Positions 8,767-18,528 are shown, counted from the first letter of the stretch. The stretch: 64,000 nucleotides of DNA from Bradyrhizobium sp. CCBAU 51765 (GCF_015291725.1 NZ_CP030038.1:124001-188000); one strand, 5' to 3'. The notes: generated from the letters alone by a model not told the origin. Program-made: numbers and translations.

Positions 8767-9777
8767 CTAGAGGCGGAATTCCTCGCCAAGGTAAAGGCGG
8801 CGCACATCCGGATCGGCAACGATCTCATCCGGAGTTCCCTCGGTCAAGATTTCCCCGGCATAGACGATATAGGCACGATCGGTGAGGCCGAGCGTCTCAC
8901 GCACATTGTGGTCGGTGATGAGCACGCCGATGCCGCGATTGGTGAGATGGCGGACGAGGTCCTGGATGTCGCCGACCGCGATCGGGTCGATGCCGGCGAA
9001 AGGCTCGTCGAGCAGCATGTAGTTCGGCCGCGTCGCCAGCGCGCGCGCGATCTCGACGCGGCGGCGCTCGCCGCCGGACAGCGCGATCGACGGCGATTTG
9101 CGCAGGCGCGTGATGTTGAATTCGTCGAGCAGCGAATCGAGCTGCTGCTCGCGCTTCTTGCGCGAGGGCTCGACCACTTCGAGCACGGCGCGGATGTTCT
9201 GCTCGACGGTGAGGCCTCGGAAGATCGAGGCTTCCTGCGGCAGATAGCCGATGCCGAGCCGCGCGCGCTGATACATCGGGAGCTTGGTGACGTCGTGGCC
9301 GTCGAGCTCGATCGCGCCGCGGTCGGCCTTGATCAGGCCGGTGATCATGTAGAACACGGTGGTCTTGCCGGCGCCGTTCGGCCCGAGAAGGCCGACCGCT
9401 TCGCCCCGGCGCACATAGATGCTGACGCCGCGCACGACCTGGCGGCTGCCGAAACTCTTTTCCACGCTATGCACAGCCAGGAAGCCGGGCCGCTTCAGCA
9501 GCTGAGGGCCGCCCGCGCCGTTGGGGCTCGCGGCGGCCCTGACCGGGTGAACGGCCTGCGGACGCGGCGGCTCGACTTGATAGTCGGCCTGGTAGTCACC
9601 CCGGAACTGGTCCGGCGCGCGCATCGGCTGGTCGCGGGCGACCGGCGGCGCGTCCCTGATGGGACTGGGCACGAGGCCGCCGACGCTGTCACCGAGCGCG
9701 GTGATGTCCTGACGCGCAAATCCTGGCCGGCCGCGCTTGGCGGGGCGCCGACGGAACATGCTGAAGAGATCGACCAT
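8767..9777 (-). CDS. lptB: LPS export ABC transporter ATPase LptB with an N-terminal extension
   Basis: 336 residues. The ABC domain begins near residue 99: Walker [10 protein letters not shown] (132-140), signature LSGGERRR, Walker [13 protein letters not shown] and the H-loop ITDHNVRE. The first ~97 residues are a Pro/Arg/Gln-rich, probably disordered extension absent from the ~240-residue E. coli LptB. LptB powers LptFG to extract LPS from the inner membrane and push it along the LptC-LptA bridge. It lies downstream of lptC-lptA (223-nt gap) and upstream of rpoN. The start may be later if the extension is not translated, since several residues could serve, but the frame is open throughout. 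Confidence 0.94.
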   Translation of the reverse strand: MVDLFSMFRRRPAKRGRPGFARQDITALGDSVGGLVPSPIRDAPPVARDQPMRAPDQFRGDYQADYQVEPPRPQAVHPVRAAASPNGAGGPQLLKRPGFLAVHSVEKSFGSRQVVRGVSIYVRRGEAVGLLGPNGAGKTTVFYMITGLIKADRGAIELDGHDVTKLPMYQRARLGIGYLPQEASIFRGLTVEQNIRAVLEVVEPSRKKREQQLDSLLDEFNITRLRKSPSIALSGGERRRVEIARALATRPNYMLLDEPFAGIDPIAVGDIQDLVRHLTNRGIGVLITDHNVRETLGLTDRAYIVYAGEILTEGTPDEIVADPDVRRLYLGEEFRL

Positions 9778-10000
9778 CCCCGCCTTCTAGCCTTTTCGCG
9801 ACGATCCTGCGCAAATTCGCGCGATCTGCCGCACCGGCCTTTCAATTCGCCGAGGCAGCATGAGTGAAGGGATGTCTCATGCCCAGTGAAACACGCCCGA
9901 AAAGCGGCGGATCCCGCTTCGAAAGCCCTGCGCGCTAGATACAGTCTCGCCGGGCAAGCTTCAACCTCGGATCGCGAGGATCCGAGACAAGTGATTGAAT

Positions 10001-10723
10001 TTACTTTTGTTTACTTGCGCCGGGCAATTGCAGGGGCGGCGCCGCGCCGGGTTTGGCCCCTTGTCCCCCCTGGCCGCAATCATTGCTGCCGCCCTGCGGC
10101 AGCAGCGCCTGCACCCGGCCGTTGTCGGATTCGACACGGGACACACCGGTCGTCATGTCGACCATCAGGCGGTCGCCGCGCAGCACGTTCTTGCACTGGG
10201 TTAGAACCACCTGGCCGCCCGCGCCGCCGAGCATGGTGATGAGGTTGGTCCGGGTGTCGAATACGGCGGTCTCACCGGTCACCACCTGGTCCTTCTGGGT
10301 GACCACGACATTGCCGCGCGCCTCCAGCCGCTTGATCGAGGAACTGCCGCCCGGACCCGGCGTCGCCGACTGCATCGGCGCCGATTTCGTTCCCTTCGCC
10401 GCGGGCGGCGGCGTGGCCGGCTTGTCGCCGCCGGACTCGTAGAACACCACCAGCGTCTTCGAGGTCATGGTGGTGTCACCCTGCACGACCTTCACATTGC
10501 CGGCGAAGGTCGCCTCCTTCTTCTTGTCGCGCATCTCCAGGGAGGCGGCCTCGATCTGGATCGGCTGATCGCGATTCTGCGAAAAACCCTGCATCGCGTT
10601 GGGCACGCCTTGCATTGTGCTCTGTGCAAGGGCCGCACCCGTGACGAGCAGCGCGAGACCGACGGCGAGCGCGGCCTTGCTGGCGACAGCGTCGCGCGGA
10701 AAACAGTTCATCATGAAAATCAT
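10001..10723 (-). CDS. lptA: Periplasmic LPS transport protein LptA (OstA-like)
   Basis: 240 residues with a signal peptide (hydrophobic AALAVGLALLVTGAALA, about 17-33) followed by an OstA/LptA beta-jellyroll region from about residue 48 to 215 (SLEMRDKKKEATFAGNVKV, then repeats of GNVVVTQKDQVVTGE type). It starts within the stop of lptC (4-nt overlap ATGA type), so translation is coupled. LptA forms the periplasmic bridge that carries LPS to LptDE. A Pro/Gly-rich insertion (about 95-130) is an unusual local feature. Confidence 0.92.
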   Translation of the reverse strand: MIFMMNCFPRDAVASKAALAVGLALLVTGAALAQSTMQGVPNAMQGFSQNRDQPIQIEAASLEMRDKKKEATFAGNVKVVQGDTTMTSKTLVVFYESGGDKPATPPPAAKGTKSAPMQSATPGPGGSSSIKRLEARGNVVVTQKDQVVTGETAVFDTRTNLITMLGGAGGQVVLTQCKNVLRGDRLMVDMTTGVSRVESDNGRVQALLPQGGSNDCGQGGQGAKPGAAPPLQLPGASKQK

Positions 10724-11463
10724 CTTGAATTGGCAGACTTGTTCTGAGGCGTACGCGTCTTCGCAGGCGGCGCCGGCTCGGGCGGCGCAGGCTGGGCGGC
10801 GGGCTGCGCGGGCTGCTCGTCCAGCTTGTCCAGGTGCATCACCACATTGCCTTCGAAGCGGATGACCTCACCACCTTCGGTAATTCGCAGGCGATCCGCA
10901 CTCAGCGTGCCGTTGGTCAGCGTGACGTCGACGCGCTCGTCCGAGGTGACCGTGCCCTTGCCCATGTCGACGAAGGCCGAGTTCAGCCGCGCCTCGTAGC
11001 CGGTCGAGGTGCGCAGGAAGATATCCTTGTGCAGCTCGAGCTGCTGCTGCTTGTTGTCGAAGCGGCCGGTGCGGGCATCGAGGAAAAGCGTCGATCGATC
11101 CTCCATCAGCACCTTCGCGCGCAGGTCCGACAGATCGACATGATCGGGGTCGGTGATGTCCTGCGTTGCGGTCTTGGCCCAGAGCTCATAGGGCCGCTGG
11201 TCCGGCGTGAAGCCGGCGAGGTGCGGCGATTCCATCGTGATCTTGGTGCCCGACACCACCATGTTTCCGGAATCGAGCGGCAGCTTCGGCATCAGCATGC
11301 GGAACGGATTGAAGACGGAGACGCCGACGATGGCGGCCATGGACAACAGCACCGCACCCGGAACCGCGATGCGCAGAATCCGCACCAGGCGGCTGTGGCG
11401 CGCCGCGCTGGCGAACTTCGCCGCAAGCGCGGCGTCGTAGGTGGGATTCTGGGCCGAATTCAC
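10720..11463 (-). CDS. lptC: LPS export inner-membrane adaptor LptC
   Basis: 247 residues with one N-terminal membrane anchor (about 28-50, ILRIAVPGAVLLSMAAIVGVSV) and a periplasmic OstA-type beta domain. The C-terminus is a Pro/Ala-rich tail (QPAQPAAQPAPPEPAPPA). It receives LPS from LptB2FG and hands it to LptA. It overlaps lptA by 4 nt. It starts about 160 nt downstream of the nrnC stop, and the promoter of the lpt run is probably in that gap or further upstream. Confidence 0.92.
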   Translation of the reverse strand: MNSAQNPTYDAALAAKFASAARHSRLVRILRIAVPGAVLLSMAAIVGVSVFNPFRMLMPKLPLDSGNMVVSGTKITMESPHLAGFTPDQRPYELWAKTATQDITDPDHVDLSDLRAKVLMEDRSTLFLDARTGRFDNKQQQLELHKDIFLRTSTGYEARLNSAFVDMGKGTVTSDERVDVTLTNGTLSADRLRITEGGEVIRFEGNVVMHLDKLDEQPAQPAAQPAPPEPAPPAKTRTPQNKSANSR

Positions 11464-11624
11464 CTGGGCTCCTGAAGTCCTGGGCTCCTGAAATATCGCT
11501 CGCCTCGTCCGGTTGAGGGCGCCCCATTGTATCCGGCGCCGCCCAAATATGCAGCCGGCGACAGGCCGTTACGAAAGTGTCCGAAACGGGGCGGCAACCT
11601 CAGGGTAACCGCCGCACGGGGCCT

Positions 11625-12239
11625 TTAGGAATGCGCGAAAATGTCCTCTTCGGCCCAGCCCTGGAGGTCGAGAAGAGCGCGGGTCGGCAGGAAGTCGAAA
11701 CAGGCCTGTGCCAGCTGGCTGCGGCCTTCCCGGACCAGCATGGCATCGAGCCGTTCGCGCAAGGCGTGCAGATGCAGCACGTCGGAGGCGGCGTAGGCGA
11801 GCTGCGGCTCGGTCAGGCTGTCGGAACCCCAGTCGCTGGATTGCTGCTGCTTGGAGAGGTCGATGTTGAGCACCTCGCGCACGAGGTCCTTGAGGCCATG
11901 GCGGTCGGTGTAGGTGCGGGTCAGGCGGGAGGCGATCTTGGTGCAATAGATCGGCCCGGTCATGACGCCGAAGGTCTGGTACAGCACCGCGATGTCGAAC
12001 CGCGCGAAGTGGAAGATCTTCGTGACGGCCGGATTGGCCAGGAGCGCCTTCAGGTTCGGCGCGTCGGTGTGCCCCCTGGGGATCTGCACCACGTCGGCGC
12101 TGCCGTCGCCGGGCGAGAGCTGCACCACGCAGAGCCGGTCGCGGTGCGGGTTCAGCCCCATGGTCTCGGTGTCGATCGCCACCGCTCCGGTGTAGCGGGA
12201 CAGGTCGGGCAGGTCGCCGCGGTGCAGACGTACGGTCAT
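11625..12239 (-). CDS. nrnC: NrnC-type nanoRNase (ribonuclease D family, exonuclease domain only)
   Basis: 204 residues consisting of a DEDDy 3'-5' exonuclease domain only: Exo I VAIDTETMG, Exo II around FHFARFDIAVL, Exo III YAASDVLHLH (the Y-x3-D signature). RNase D proper (~375 residues) adds HRDC domains, absent here. The length and context fit NrnC, the alphaproteobacterial enzyme that clears dinucleotides in organisms without Orn; that assignment is by family knowledge. It is often annotated simply as ribonuclease D. It lies upstream of lptC on the same strand. Confidence 0.85.
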   Translation of the reverse strand: MTVRLHRGDLPDLSRYTGAVAIDTETMGLNPHRDRLCVVQLSPGDGSADVVQIPRGHTDAPNLKALLANPAVTKIFHFARFDIAVLYQTFGVMTGPIYCTKIASRLTRTYTDRHGLKDLVREVLNIDLSKQQQSSDWGSDSLTEPQLAYAASDVLHLHALRERLDAMLVREGRSQLAQACFDFLPTRALLDLQGWAEEDIFAHS

Positions 12240-12576
12240 GGCGTGTCAAAACCTCGGGTCGAATCGGTGCGTCGATATCATAGGGTAAACGGATGGACCG
12301 CGATGTAGCCACTGGCGAGAGGTCACGCAAGCGGCGGCCGTGGCCTGACGGGCGGTCAGATCGCGGCGACGGCGTTCAGATCGGCGATCCTTTAGTCGGG
12401 ATTGGAGGGATCGGCTGGTCCTGCACGCTCGCGCATGCGCGGCGCGCGGAAATGATGGGCCGCCGCCCTTTTCCGGCAGAGCAGGTTTTCAGGCCGGCCC
12501 GCTGCAATCCGCCCCGGCGCACCCTATCTGTTGCCGGCCTCTCCGCCCTCGCCCGCTCACGACGAATGAAGTGCCG
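12240..12576. other. 337-base gap with no recognised gene
   Basis: This stretch lies between the divergent nrnC and MFS genes. I see no tRNA, no convincing protein frame and no strong palindrome; it should contain both promoters. The reading frame crossing it on the minus strand runs into the MFS gene antisense and is not supported. Confidence 0.4.
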
Positions 12577-13848
12577 ATGACCGAACAGACGCTCGCCGCG
12601 CCGATCGACGACCACGGGAAACGCCAGCGCGGCTTCTCGCGCTACCAGGCGCTCCTCATCGCGCTGCTGGCATTCACGCAGTTCACGATCATTCTCGACT
12701 TCATCATCATGTCGCCGCTCGGCGCCATCCTGATGCCCTCGCTCGGCATCACGGCCGGACAATTCGGCGTCGCGGTGTCGGCCTACGCGTTCAGTGCGGG
12801 ACTATCGGGCATCCTCGCCGCCGGCTTCGCCGATCGCTTCGATCGCAAGCGCCTGCTGCTGTTCTTCTATGTCGGCTTCACGCTCGGTACCGCGCTCTGC
12901 GCGGCCGCGCAGACCTATCATGTGCTGTTGCTCGGCCGGATCGTGACCGGATTGTTCGGGGGCGTGATCGGCGCGGTCGTGCTCGCCATCGTCACCGACC
13001 TGTTTCCACTGCACCTGCGCGGCCGCGTCATGGGCTTCCTCCAGACGGCGTTCGCCGCGAGCCAGGTGCTCGGCATTCCGGCCGGACTGTTTCTCGCCAA
13101 TCACTGGAATTGGCATGTCTGCTTCGCGGCGATCGTCGTGGTGTCGATCGCAGCGATCGCAATCATCGCCCTCGTGATGGAGCCGGTCGATGCGCATCTG
13201 AAGCTGAAGCAGGACAAGAACCCGTTCCACCATCTGATCGCGACGCTCGGAGAGCCACGCTATACGCTGGCCTTCGCCGTCACGACGCTGCTGGCAACGG
13301 GCGGCTACATGCTGATGCCGTTCTCCAGCGCCTACACCGTGCACAATCTCGGCATCGACATCACGCATCTGCCGACGATCTATCTCGTCTCCGGCCTGTT
13401 CAGCATCGTCACGGGACCGCTGGTCGGACGTGCCAGCGATGCGTTCGGCAAATATCCGACCTTCGTGTTCGGCTGCGCGATGACCGTGGTCATGGTGCTG
13501 ATCTACACGCATCTCGGCCACGTCTCGCTCGCAACCGCGATCCTCGTCAACGTCCTGATGTTCGTCGGCATCTTCTCGCGGATGATCCCGTCGCAGGCGC
13601 TGATGTCGGCGATCCCCGACGCGAGCCAGCGCGGCTCCTTCAGCGCGGTCAGCGCCTCGCTGCAGCAGCTCTCCGGCGGACTCGGCTCGGTGCTCGCCGG
13701 CGCGATCATCGCGCAGGCGCCCGACGGCTCGCTGATCCATTTCGACCGGATCGGCTACGTCGTCGTCGCGACGACGATCGTCACGCTGGTGATGATGTAC
13801 TTCGTGCAGAAGGCGGTGGCACAGCGGATGGGGAAGCAGGTGGTGTGA
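12577..13848 (+). CDS. Major facilitator superfamily transporter (12 TM)
   Basis: 423 residues from the ATG at 12577 (a GTG two codons upstream is an alternative). Twelve hydrophobic segments and the MFS loop motif GFADRFDRKRLLLF after TM2 (about residues 80-94) are visible. It resembles arabinose-efflux/AraJ-type drug:H+ antiporters in its N-terminal half (FTQFTIILDFIIMSPLGAILMP). No substrate can be inferred. It stands alone on the plus strand and its stop abuts the stop of the convergent small secreted protein. Confidence 0.85.
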   Translation: MTEQTLAAPIDDHGKRQRGFSRYQALLIALLAFTQFTIILDFIIMSPLGAILMPSLGITAGQFGVAVSAYAFSAGLSGILAAGFADRFDRKRLLLFFYVGFTLGTALCAAAQTYHVLLLGRIVTGLFGGVIGAVVLAIVTDLFPLHLRGRVMGFLQTAFAASQVLGIPAGLFLANHWNWHVCFAAIVVVSIAAIAIIALVMEPVDAHLKLKQDKNPFHHLIATLGEPRYTLAFAVTTLLATGGYMLMPFSSAYTVHNLGIDITHLPTIYLVSGLFSIVTGPLVGRASDAFGKYPTFVFGCAMTVVMVLIYTHLGHVSLATAILVNVLMFVGIFSRMIPSQALMSAIPDASQRGSFSAVSASLQQLSGGLGSVLAGAIIAQAPDGSLIHFDRIGYVVVATTIVTLVMMYFVQKAVAQRMGKQVV

Positions 13849-14103
13849 TCAGCCGCCGCCGAACTTGGATGGATCGTCATAAGCGGGAGGGTCGTCGTGG
13901 TCGGTCCGCAGACCGCCGGGAACGGAGTCGTCGCGATAGATGCGCACACCATTCGGAGTGACATAGACCGGAGCCGTGGCCTGGCCCGGCCGAACGGTGA
14001 CATGTCGCGACTTGTGATGCCCTCTTGCGGCCGCGTTCGCAGAAGCACACGCACCGATCAAGAGGCACAAGCCCAAAGCACACGATCCCAAGACACAGCG
14101 CAT
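13849..14103 (-). CDS. Small secreted or lipid-anchored protein of unknown function
   Basis: 84 residues if started at the ATG at 14103; ATGs at 14121 and 14142 lie in frame upstream. The N-terminus MRCVLGSCALGLCLLIGACA is a signal sequence with a possible lipobox (IGAC), or it may be cleaved after ANA. The mature part is His/Arg-rich at first, then VYVTPNGVRIYRDDSVPGGL, and ends with an acidic Asp/Pro-rich tail. I do not recognise a domain. Convergent with, and directly abutting, the MFS gene. Confidence 0.6.
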   Translation of the reverse strand: MRCVLGSCALGLCLLIGACASANAAARGHHKSRHVTVRPGQATAPVYVTPNGVRIYRDDSVPGGLRTDHDDPPAYDDPSKFGGG

Positions 14104-14189
14104 TGCACTTTCTCGGCTCATGGCCCAATGCCAACGCAGCACTCTGAAAGGGCTTATCTATCTGGATTTGTTTGCGATCCAGAATCGTA

Positions 14190-14276
<87 letters not shown>

Positions 14277-14430
14277 ATGCCGTTTGGGGCACGGAGGCGG
14301 TTACTACGGTTCGGTGACGCCGTTGTCAATTCATGCGTGAGGCCCGGTTCGGGATGCCGATTGCGCATCGCAAACCGGCTCGATAAAAGCCTGACAAGAC
14401 GCACTCTTTTCCGCAGGAACGGACACCCCC

Positions 14431-15396
14431 ATGGCATCGAATCTGGACACGCTCGTCACGGTTTTCGGCGGATCGGGGTTTTTGGGCCGGAATGTCGTCC
14501 GGGCCCTGTGCAAGCGGGATTACCGGGTCCGGGTTGCGGTACGGCGGCCGGAACTTGCCGGGTACCTGCAGCCCTCCGGCAAGGTCGGACAGGTCCACAC
14601 CGTGCAGGCGAATCTGCGCTATCCGGCCTCGGTCGAGGCGGCGCTGCGTGATTCGCATATCGCGATCAACCTCGTCGGCGTCCTCACCGAAGGCGGCGCG
14701 CAGACTTTTGACGCCGTCCAGGCCAAGGGCGCCGAAACCGTCGCCAAGGCGGCGGCCGCGGCCGATGCCGGCCTGGTGCATGTCTCGGCGATCGGCGCCG
14801 ACGCGGAATCGCCCTCGCGCTATGCCCGGGCCAAGGCGGCGGGCGAAGCTGCGGTCCTGGCCGCGGTTCCCTCCGCCACGATCTTCCGTCCCTCCGTGAT
14901 GTTCGGCCCCGAGGACCAGTTCACCAACCGCTTTGCCGCGCTGGCCCGGATGTCGCCGGTGCTGCCGCTGATCGGCGAGACGACCCGGATGCAGCCGGTC
15001 TATGTCGGCGACGTCGCCACCGCGATCGCGGATGCCGTCGACGGCAAGGCCAAGGCGGGCGCGACCTACGAGCTCGGCGGGCCGGAAGTGCTGACCATGC
15101 GTGAGATCATCGAGACCATCCTGGAGATCACCGACCGCAAGCGGATGCTGATCCCGCTGCCGTTCGGCCTCGCCCGCTTCCAGGCCGCCTTGCTGCAATT
15201 CGCGCCGGGCGCGTTCAAGCTGACACCGGACCAGGTCACGCTGCTCGAGCGCGACAACGTCGTCTCGGAGGCGGCGAAGGCGGCCGGCCTGACGCTGGAA
15301 GGCCTCGGCATCACGCCCGATTCGCTGGAAGCGATCGCCCCGCAATATCTCTGGCGCTTCCGCGCCGCCGGTCAGTTCCAGCGCATGAGCGTGTGA
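14431..15396 (+). CDS. NDUFA9-like NAD(P)-binding protein (complex I NDUFA9 subunit family)
   Basis: 321 residues of the atypical short-chain dehydrogenase/NmrA class. The Rossmann motif VFGGSGFLGRNVVRAL lies at residues 8-23, and a C-terminal region resembles mitochondrial NDUFA9 and its alphaproteobacterial relatives. No canonical YxxxK catalytic pair is obvious (SRYARAKAAGE comes closest). In mitochondria NDUFA9 stabilises respiratory complex I; in bacteria the role is inferred. Monocistronic between the tRNA and repeats; uppP follows convergently. Confidence 0.85.
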   Translation: MASNLDTLVTVFGGSGFLGRNVVRALCKRDYRVRVAVRRPELAGYLQPSGKVGQVHTVQANLRYPASVEAALRDSHIAINLVGVLTEGGAQTFDAVQAKGAETVAKAAAAADAGLVHVSAIGADAESPSRYARAKAAGEAAVLAAVPSATIFRPSVMFGPEDQFTNRFAALARMSPVLPLIGETTRMQPVYVGDVATAIADAVDGKAKAGATYELGGPEVLTMREIIETILEITDRKRMLIPLPFGLARFQAALLQFAPGAFKLTPDQVTLLERDNVVSEAAKAAGLTLEGLGITPDSLEAIAPQYLWRFRAAGQFQRMSV

Positions 15397-15453
15397 GGCT
15401 GGTCGGCTTCTTGCGCTTGCGGGCGAGGGAGCGCACCAAGCGAGTTGCTGCTC

Positions 15454-15494
15454 TAAAGCGCGATGCGATCAGGATGAAGCGTCATCGCGCTTTA
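15454..15494. repeat. Short palindrome TAAAGCGCGATG...ATCGCGCTTTA
   Basis: Near-perfect inverted arms (TAAAGCGCGATG and CATCGCGCTTTA) around a short loop containing GATCAGGATGAAG. It lies just before the GCATGATC element, and the two often occur together in this type of genome. A likely terminator of the NDUFA9-like gene. Confidence 0.75.
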
Positions 15495-15505
15495 GGTTGT
15501 TGTTT

Positions 15506-15554
15506 AAGCATGATCTTTTCGGAAAGCCGCTGCGCGCTTTTCCGGATCATGCTT
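15506..15554. repeat. GCATGATC-type palindromic repeat touching the uppP stop codon
   Basis: Arms AAGCATGATC and GATCATGCTT enclose TTTTCGGAAAGCCGCTGCGCGCTTTTCCG. The last base is also the first base of the minus-strand uppP stop codon. A second copy overlaps the pheT stop (27989-28035) and a half copy lies at 6964-6996. Likely works as a bidirectional transcript end. Confidence 0.85.
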
Positions 15555-16360
15555 CAATGGCCCAGCGCCAGCGCGATCAGGCCGAGCGTGCCGACGATGA
15601 CGCGCCACCAGGCGAACACCACGAAGCCGTGGCGGGTGACGTAGGTCAGGAACGTCTTCACCACGATGATGGCGGTGATGAACGACACCACGAAGCCGAT
15701 CGCGACGATGCCCATGTGGTCCATCGTCATCTCGGCGCGGCTCTTGTAGAAATCGTAGGCGAACGCGCCGATCATGGTGGGAATCGCCAGGAAGAACGAG
15801 AACTCCGCCGCCGCACGCTTGTCGGCCCCGAGCAGCATCGCCGCGACGATGCTGGCGCCGGAGCGTGACACGCCGGGGATCATCGCCACGCACTGCGCGA
15901 TGCCGATATAGAGATACATCAGCAGCGGAAACCTGGTGGCGTCATGCTCGCGCGGCTTGAGATCGAGCTTGTCGACCCAAAGCAGGATGGCGCCGCCGAC
16001 GATCAGCGTGAAGCAGATGACCCAGGGATTGAACAGCAGGCTCTTGATGTACTTGCCGGCGACGAGGCCGACGACCACGGCCGGCAGGAACGCCACCAGC
16101 ACGCCGATCACGAAGCGCCGCGCATCGGCATCGCCCGTGAACAGGCCGATCACGACGTCCCACAGCTTCCTGAAATACAGCCCGACGATCGCGAGGATCG
16201 CGCCCAGCTGGATCAGAACGGTAAACGAATCCCAGAAGGCGCCTTCGCCGAGATGAAAGAAGCGCTCCGCGAGCAGGAGGTGACCGGTCGAGGATACGGG
16301 AAGGAACTCGGTCACACCCTCGATGATGCCGAGGATCACTGCCCGTATTGCGTCTGACAT
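15554..16360 (-). CDS. uppP: Undecaprenyl-diphosphatase UppP (BacA family)
   Basis: 268 residues with eight hydrophobic segments. The two catalytic signatures are clear: EGVTEFLPVSSTGHL at 14-28 and PGVSRSGAS at 162-170. It dephosphorylates undecaprenyl pyrophosphate to recycle the lipid carrier for peptidoglycan and polysaccharide synthesis, and gives bacitracin tolerance. It is divergent from fzlA across a 169-nt promoter region, and its end lies in a palindromic repeat. Confidence 0.96.
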   Translation of the reverse strand: MSDAIRAVILGIIEGVTEFLPVSSTGHLLLAERFFHLGEGAFWDSFTVLIQLGAILAIVGLYFRKLWDVVIGLFTGDADARRFVIGVLVAFLPAVVVGLVAGKYIKSLLFNPWVICFTLIVGGAILLWVDKLDLKPREHDATRFPLLMYLYIGIAQCVAMIPGVSRSGASIVAAMLLGADKRAAAEFSFFLAIPTMIGAFAYDFYKSRAEMTMDHMGIVAIGFVVSFITAIIVVKTFLTYVTRHGFVVFAWWRVIVGTLGLIALALGH

Positions 16361-16529
16361 ATTTACGGTCCATTTCGGCTGGAAAAGCGGGGCTCTTCTC
16401 GCCTATTCGTTCCCATGCCGCAATCGCAAAATGCGAGATCACGATCTTGCCTCGCGGTTTTGAGGGACTAGTGTGGCGCCGCACAAACATTGATGGATTC
16501 TTAAGCACCATCAAATAGTCAAAGGCTTC

Positions 16530-17222
16530 ATGTTTACGCTGTTTCATCATCCCTTCTGCCCGCATTCGCGCTTCATCCGCCTGATCGCGGGCGAATACGG
16601 GCTCGATCTGAAGCTGATCGAGGAGCGCAGCTGGGAGCGGCGCGAGGCGTTTCTGCTTCTCAATGCGGCCGGCACCACGCCGGTGTTGGTGGATGAGGAA
16701 CAGCCGCCGATTCCAGGCGCGGCCATCATCGCCGAATATGTCGACGAGGCCTATGGTGCCGAGATGGGCCCGAAACGGCTGATGCCGCAGACGATCGGCG
16801 AACGCGTCGAGGTGCGCCGGCTGATGGCCTGGTTCAACGAGAAGTTCTTCGAGGAAGTCTCGCACCCGCTCGTCACCGAGCGCATCTACAAGCGCTTCAT
16901 GAGCGAGGAGAATGGCGGCGGCCCGCCTTCGGCCGACGTGATGCGCGCGGCGAAGGCCAATGTGCGCTATCATCTGGCCTATATCGGCTGGCTGGCGCAG
17001 ACGCGCAATTTCCTCGCCGGCGACCGGCTCACCTACGCGGATCTCGCCGCCGCGGCGCATCTCTCGGCGATCGACTATCTGGGCGACGTGCCATGGAGCG
17101 AGGACGACGCAGCAAAGGCGTGGTACGCGCGGGTGAAATCCCGCCCGTCGTTCCGTCCGCTGCTCAGCGAATGGCTGGCCGGCGTGCCGGCGTCGCGGAC
17201 CTACGTGGACCTGGATTTCTGA
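16530..17222 (+). CDS. fzlA: FzlA-like FtsZ-binding protein of the glutathione S-transferase fold
   Basis: 230 residues. An N-terminal thioredoxin-like GST domain ([24 protein letters not shown], 1-80) and an all-helical C-terminal domain are visible. The C-terminus ends TYVDLDF, the short tail that in Caulobacter FzlA takes part in FtsZ binding and function. Family knowledge: FzlA is an essential alphaproteobacterial divisome protein that curves FtsZ filaments and links them to septal wall synthesis, without needing glutathione. Placement beside uppP and queG agrees. A catalytic GST cannot be fully ruled out from sequence. AAAGG precedes the ATG by 5 nt. Confidence 0.8.
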   Translation: MFTLFHHPFCPHSRFIRLIAGEYGLDLKLIEERSWERREAFLLLNAAGTTPVLVDEEQPPIPGAAIIAEYVDEAYGAEMGPKRLMPQTIGERVEVRRLMAWFNEKFFEEVSHPLVTERIYKRFMSEENGGGPPSADVMRAAKANVRYHLAYIGWLAQTRNFLAGDRLTYADLAAAAHLSAIDYLGDVPWSEDDAAKAWYARVKSRPSFRPLLSEWLAGVPASRTYVDLDF

Positions 17223-17230
17223 AAAGGATC

Positions 17231-17363
17231 GTCATGCCCGGGCTCGTCCCGCCTGCGCGGCCGAAGCCGCTTCGGCGAGGCGAAGGCCCGGGCATCCACG
17301 TTCCTCCTTTTATCATGAGCACGACGCAAAGACGTGGATGGCCGGGACAGGCCCGGCCATGAC
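17231..17363. repeat. Palindromic repeat GTCATGCCCGGGC...GGCCATGAC
   Basis: Outer arms GTCATGCCCGGGC and GCCCGGCCATGAC, and an inner arm pair ATCCACGT/ACGTGGAT. Its last five bases include the ATG chosen as the queG start, so the repeat lies in the leader of queG and may supply its initiation codon. Confidence 0.75.
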
Positions 17364-18528
17364 GAGCGTGGATCCGACGGCGATCAAATCTGCCCCCGGC
17401 ATGGATGGGCTGCGTTCCGCACTCGAGGAGCAGGCGCGCGCGCTCGGCTTCGACTGCATCGGCATCACCGCGCCGGGCACGATCGAGAGCGCCGGAAAAC
17501 ACTTCCTCGAATTCATCGCATCGGGCGGCCATGGCGACATGGACTGGCTCGCCGCAAGCCCCGAGCGCCGTGTCGATCCGCGCGGGCTGTGGCCCGACGT
17601 ACGTAGCGTGATCATGCTCGGCGTCAATTACGGTCCCGCCTCCGATCCGCTGGCGATCCTCGAGCAGCCGACGCGCGCGGCGATCTCGGTCTATGCGCAG
17701 GGCGACGACTATCACGACCTCATCAAGAAGCGCCTGAAGTCGCTGGCGCGCTGGCTGGTCGCGACCGCGCCGTCGGACGTGAAAGTCTTCGTCGACACCG
17801 CGGCGGTGATGGAGAAGCCGCTGGCGCAGGCGGCGCATCTGGGCTGGCAGGGCAAGCACACCAACCTCGTCTCGCGCGAGTTCGGCTCATGGCTTTTTCT
17901 CGGCGCGATCTACACCACGCTGGAGCTGCCGCGCGATGCCGCCGAGATCGATCATTGCGGCTCGTGCCGGGCCTGTCTCGACATCTGCCCGACCGCGGCG
18001 TTCCCCGCGCCCTACAAGCTCGATGCGCGACGCTGCATCTCGTATCTCACCATCGAGAACAAGGGACCGATCCCGCGCGAATTTCGCAAAGCCATCGGCA
18101 ATCGCATCTATGGCTGCGACGATTGCCTCGCCGCGTGCCCCTGGAACAAGTTCGCGCAGGAAGGGCGCGAGGCCAGGCTCGCGGCGCGCGACGAATTGCG
18201 CGCGCCTGCGCTCGCCGACTTGGCACGGCTCGACGACGCGGCGTTTCGCACGCTGTTCACGAAGTCGCCGCTCAAGCGCATCGGCCGCGACCGCTTCTTG
18301 CGCAACGTGCTGATTGCGATCGGCAACTCGGGCGAGGCGGCGCTGGCGGAGGAGGCGCGGCGCTTGCTGGACGACGAGAGCCCGCTGGTGCGCGGGGCTG
18401 CGGTGTGGGCATTGGGGCAGCTGCTGGAGCGCGGAGAGTTTGAGGCGATGAAAAGCGCGGCGCTGGGCGGAGAGTTCGACGACAGCGTGCGTGAGGAGTG
18501 GCGGGCTGCTATCCGACCCTCATCCTGA
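17359..18528 (+). CDS. queG: Epoxyqueuosine reductase
   Basis: About 389 residues from the ATG at 17359; upstream ATG 17338 (inside the repeat) and downstream ATG 17401 are alternatives. Two 4Fe-4S motifs are visible, [12 protein letters not shown] and [13 protein letters not shown], after the cobalamin-binding N-terminal domain, with C-terminal HEAT-like repeats ([19 protein letters not shown]). It performs the last step of queuosine synthesis in tRNA wobble position 34, reducing the epoxide with cobalamin and two clusters. The last residues and the stop codon lie inside a palindromic repeat (18518-18628). Follows fzlA on the same strand. Confidence 0.95.
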   Translation: MTSVDPTAIKSAPGMDGLRSALEEQARALGFDCIGITAPGTIESAGKHFLEFIASGGHGDMDWLAASPERRVDPRGLWPDVRSVIMLGVNYGPASDPLAILEQPTRAAISVYAQGDDYHDLIKKRLKSLARWLVATAPSDVKVFVDTAAVMEKPLAQAAHLGWQGKHTNLVSREFGSWLFLGAIYTTLELPRDAAEIDHCGSCRACLDICPTAAFPAPYKLDARRCISYLTIENKGPIPREFRKAIGNRIYGCDDCLAACPWNKFAQEGREARLAARDELRAPALADLARLDDAAFRTLFTKSPLKRIGRDRFLRNVLIAIGNSGEAALAEEARRLLDDESPLVRGAAVWALGQLLERGEFEAMKSAALGGEFDDSVREEWRAAIRPSS

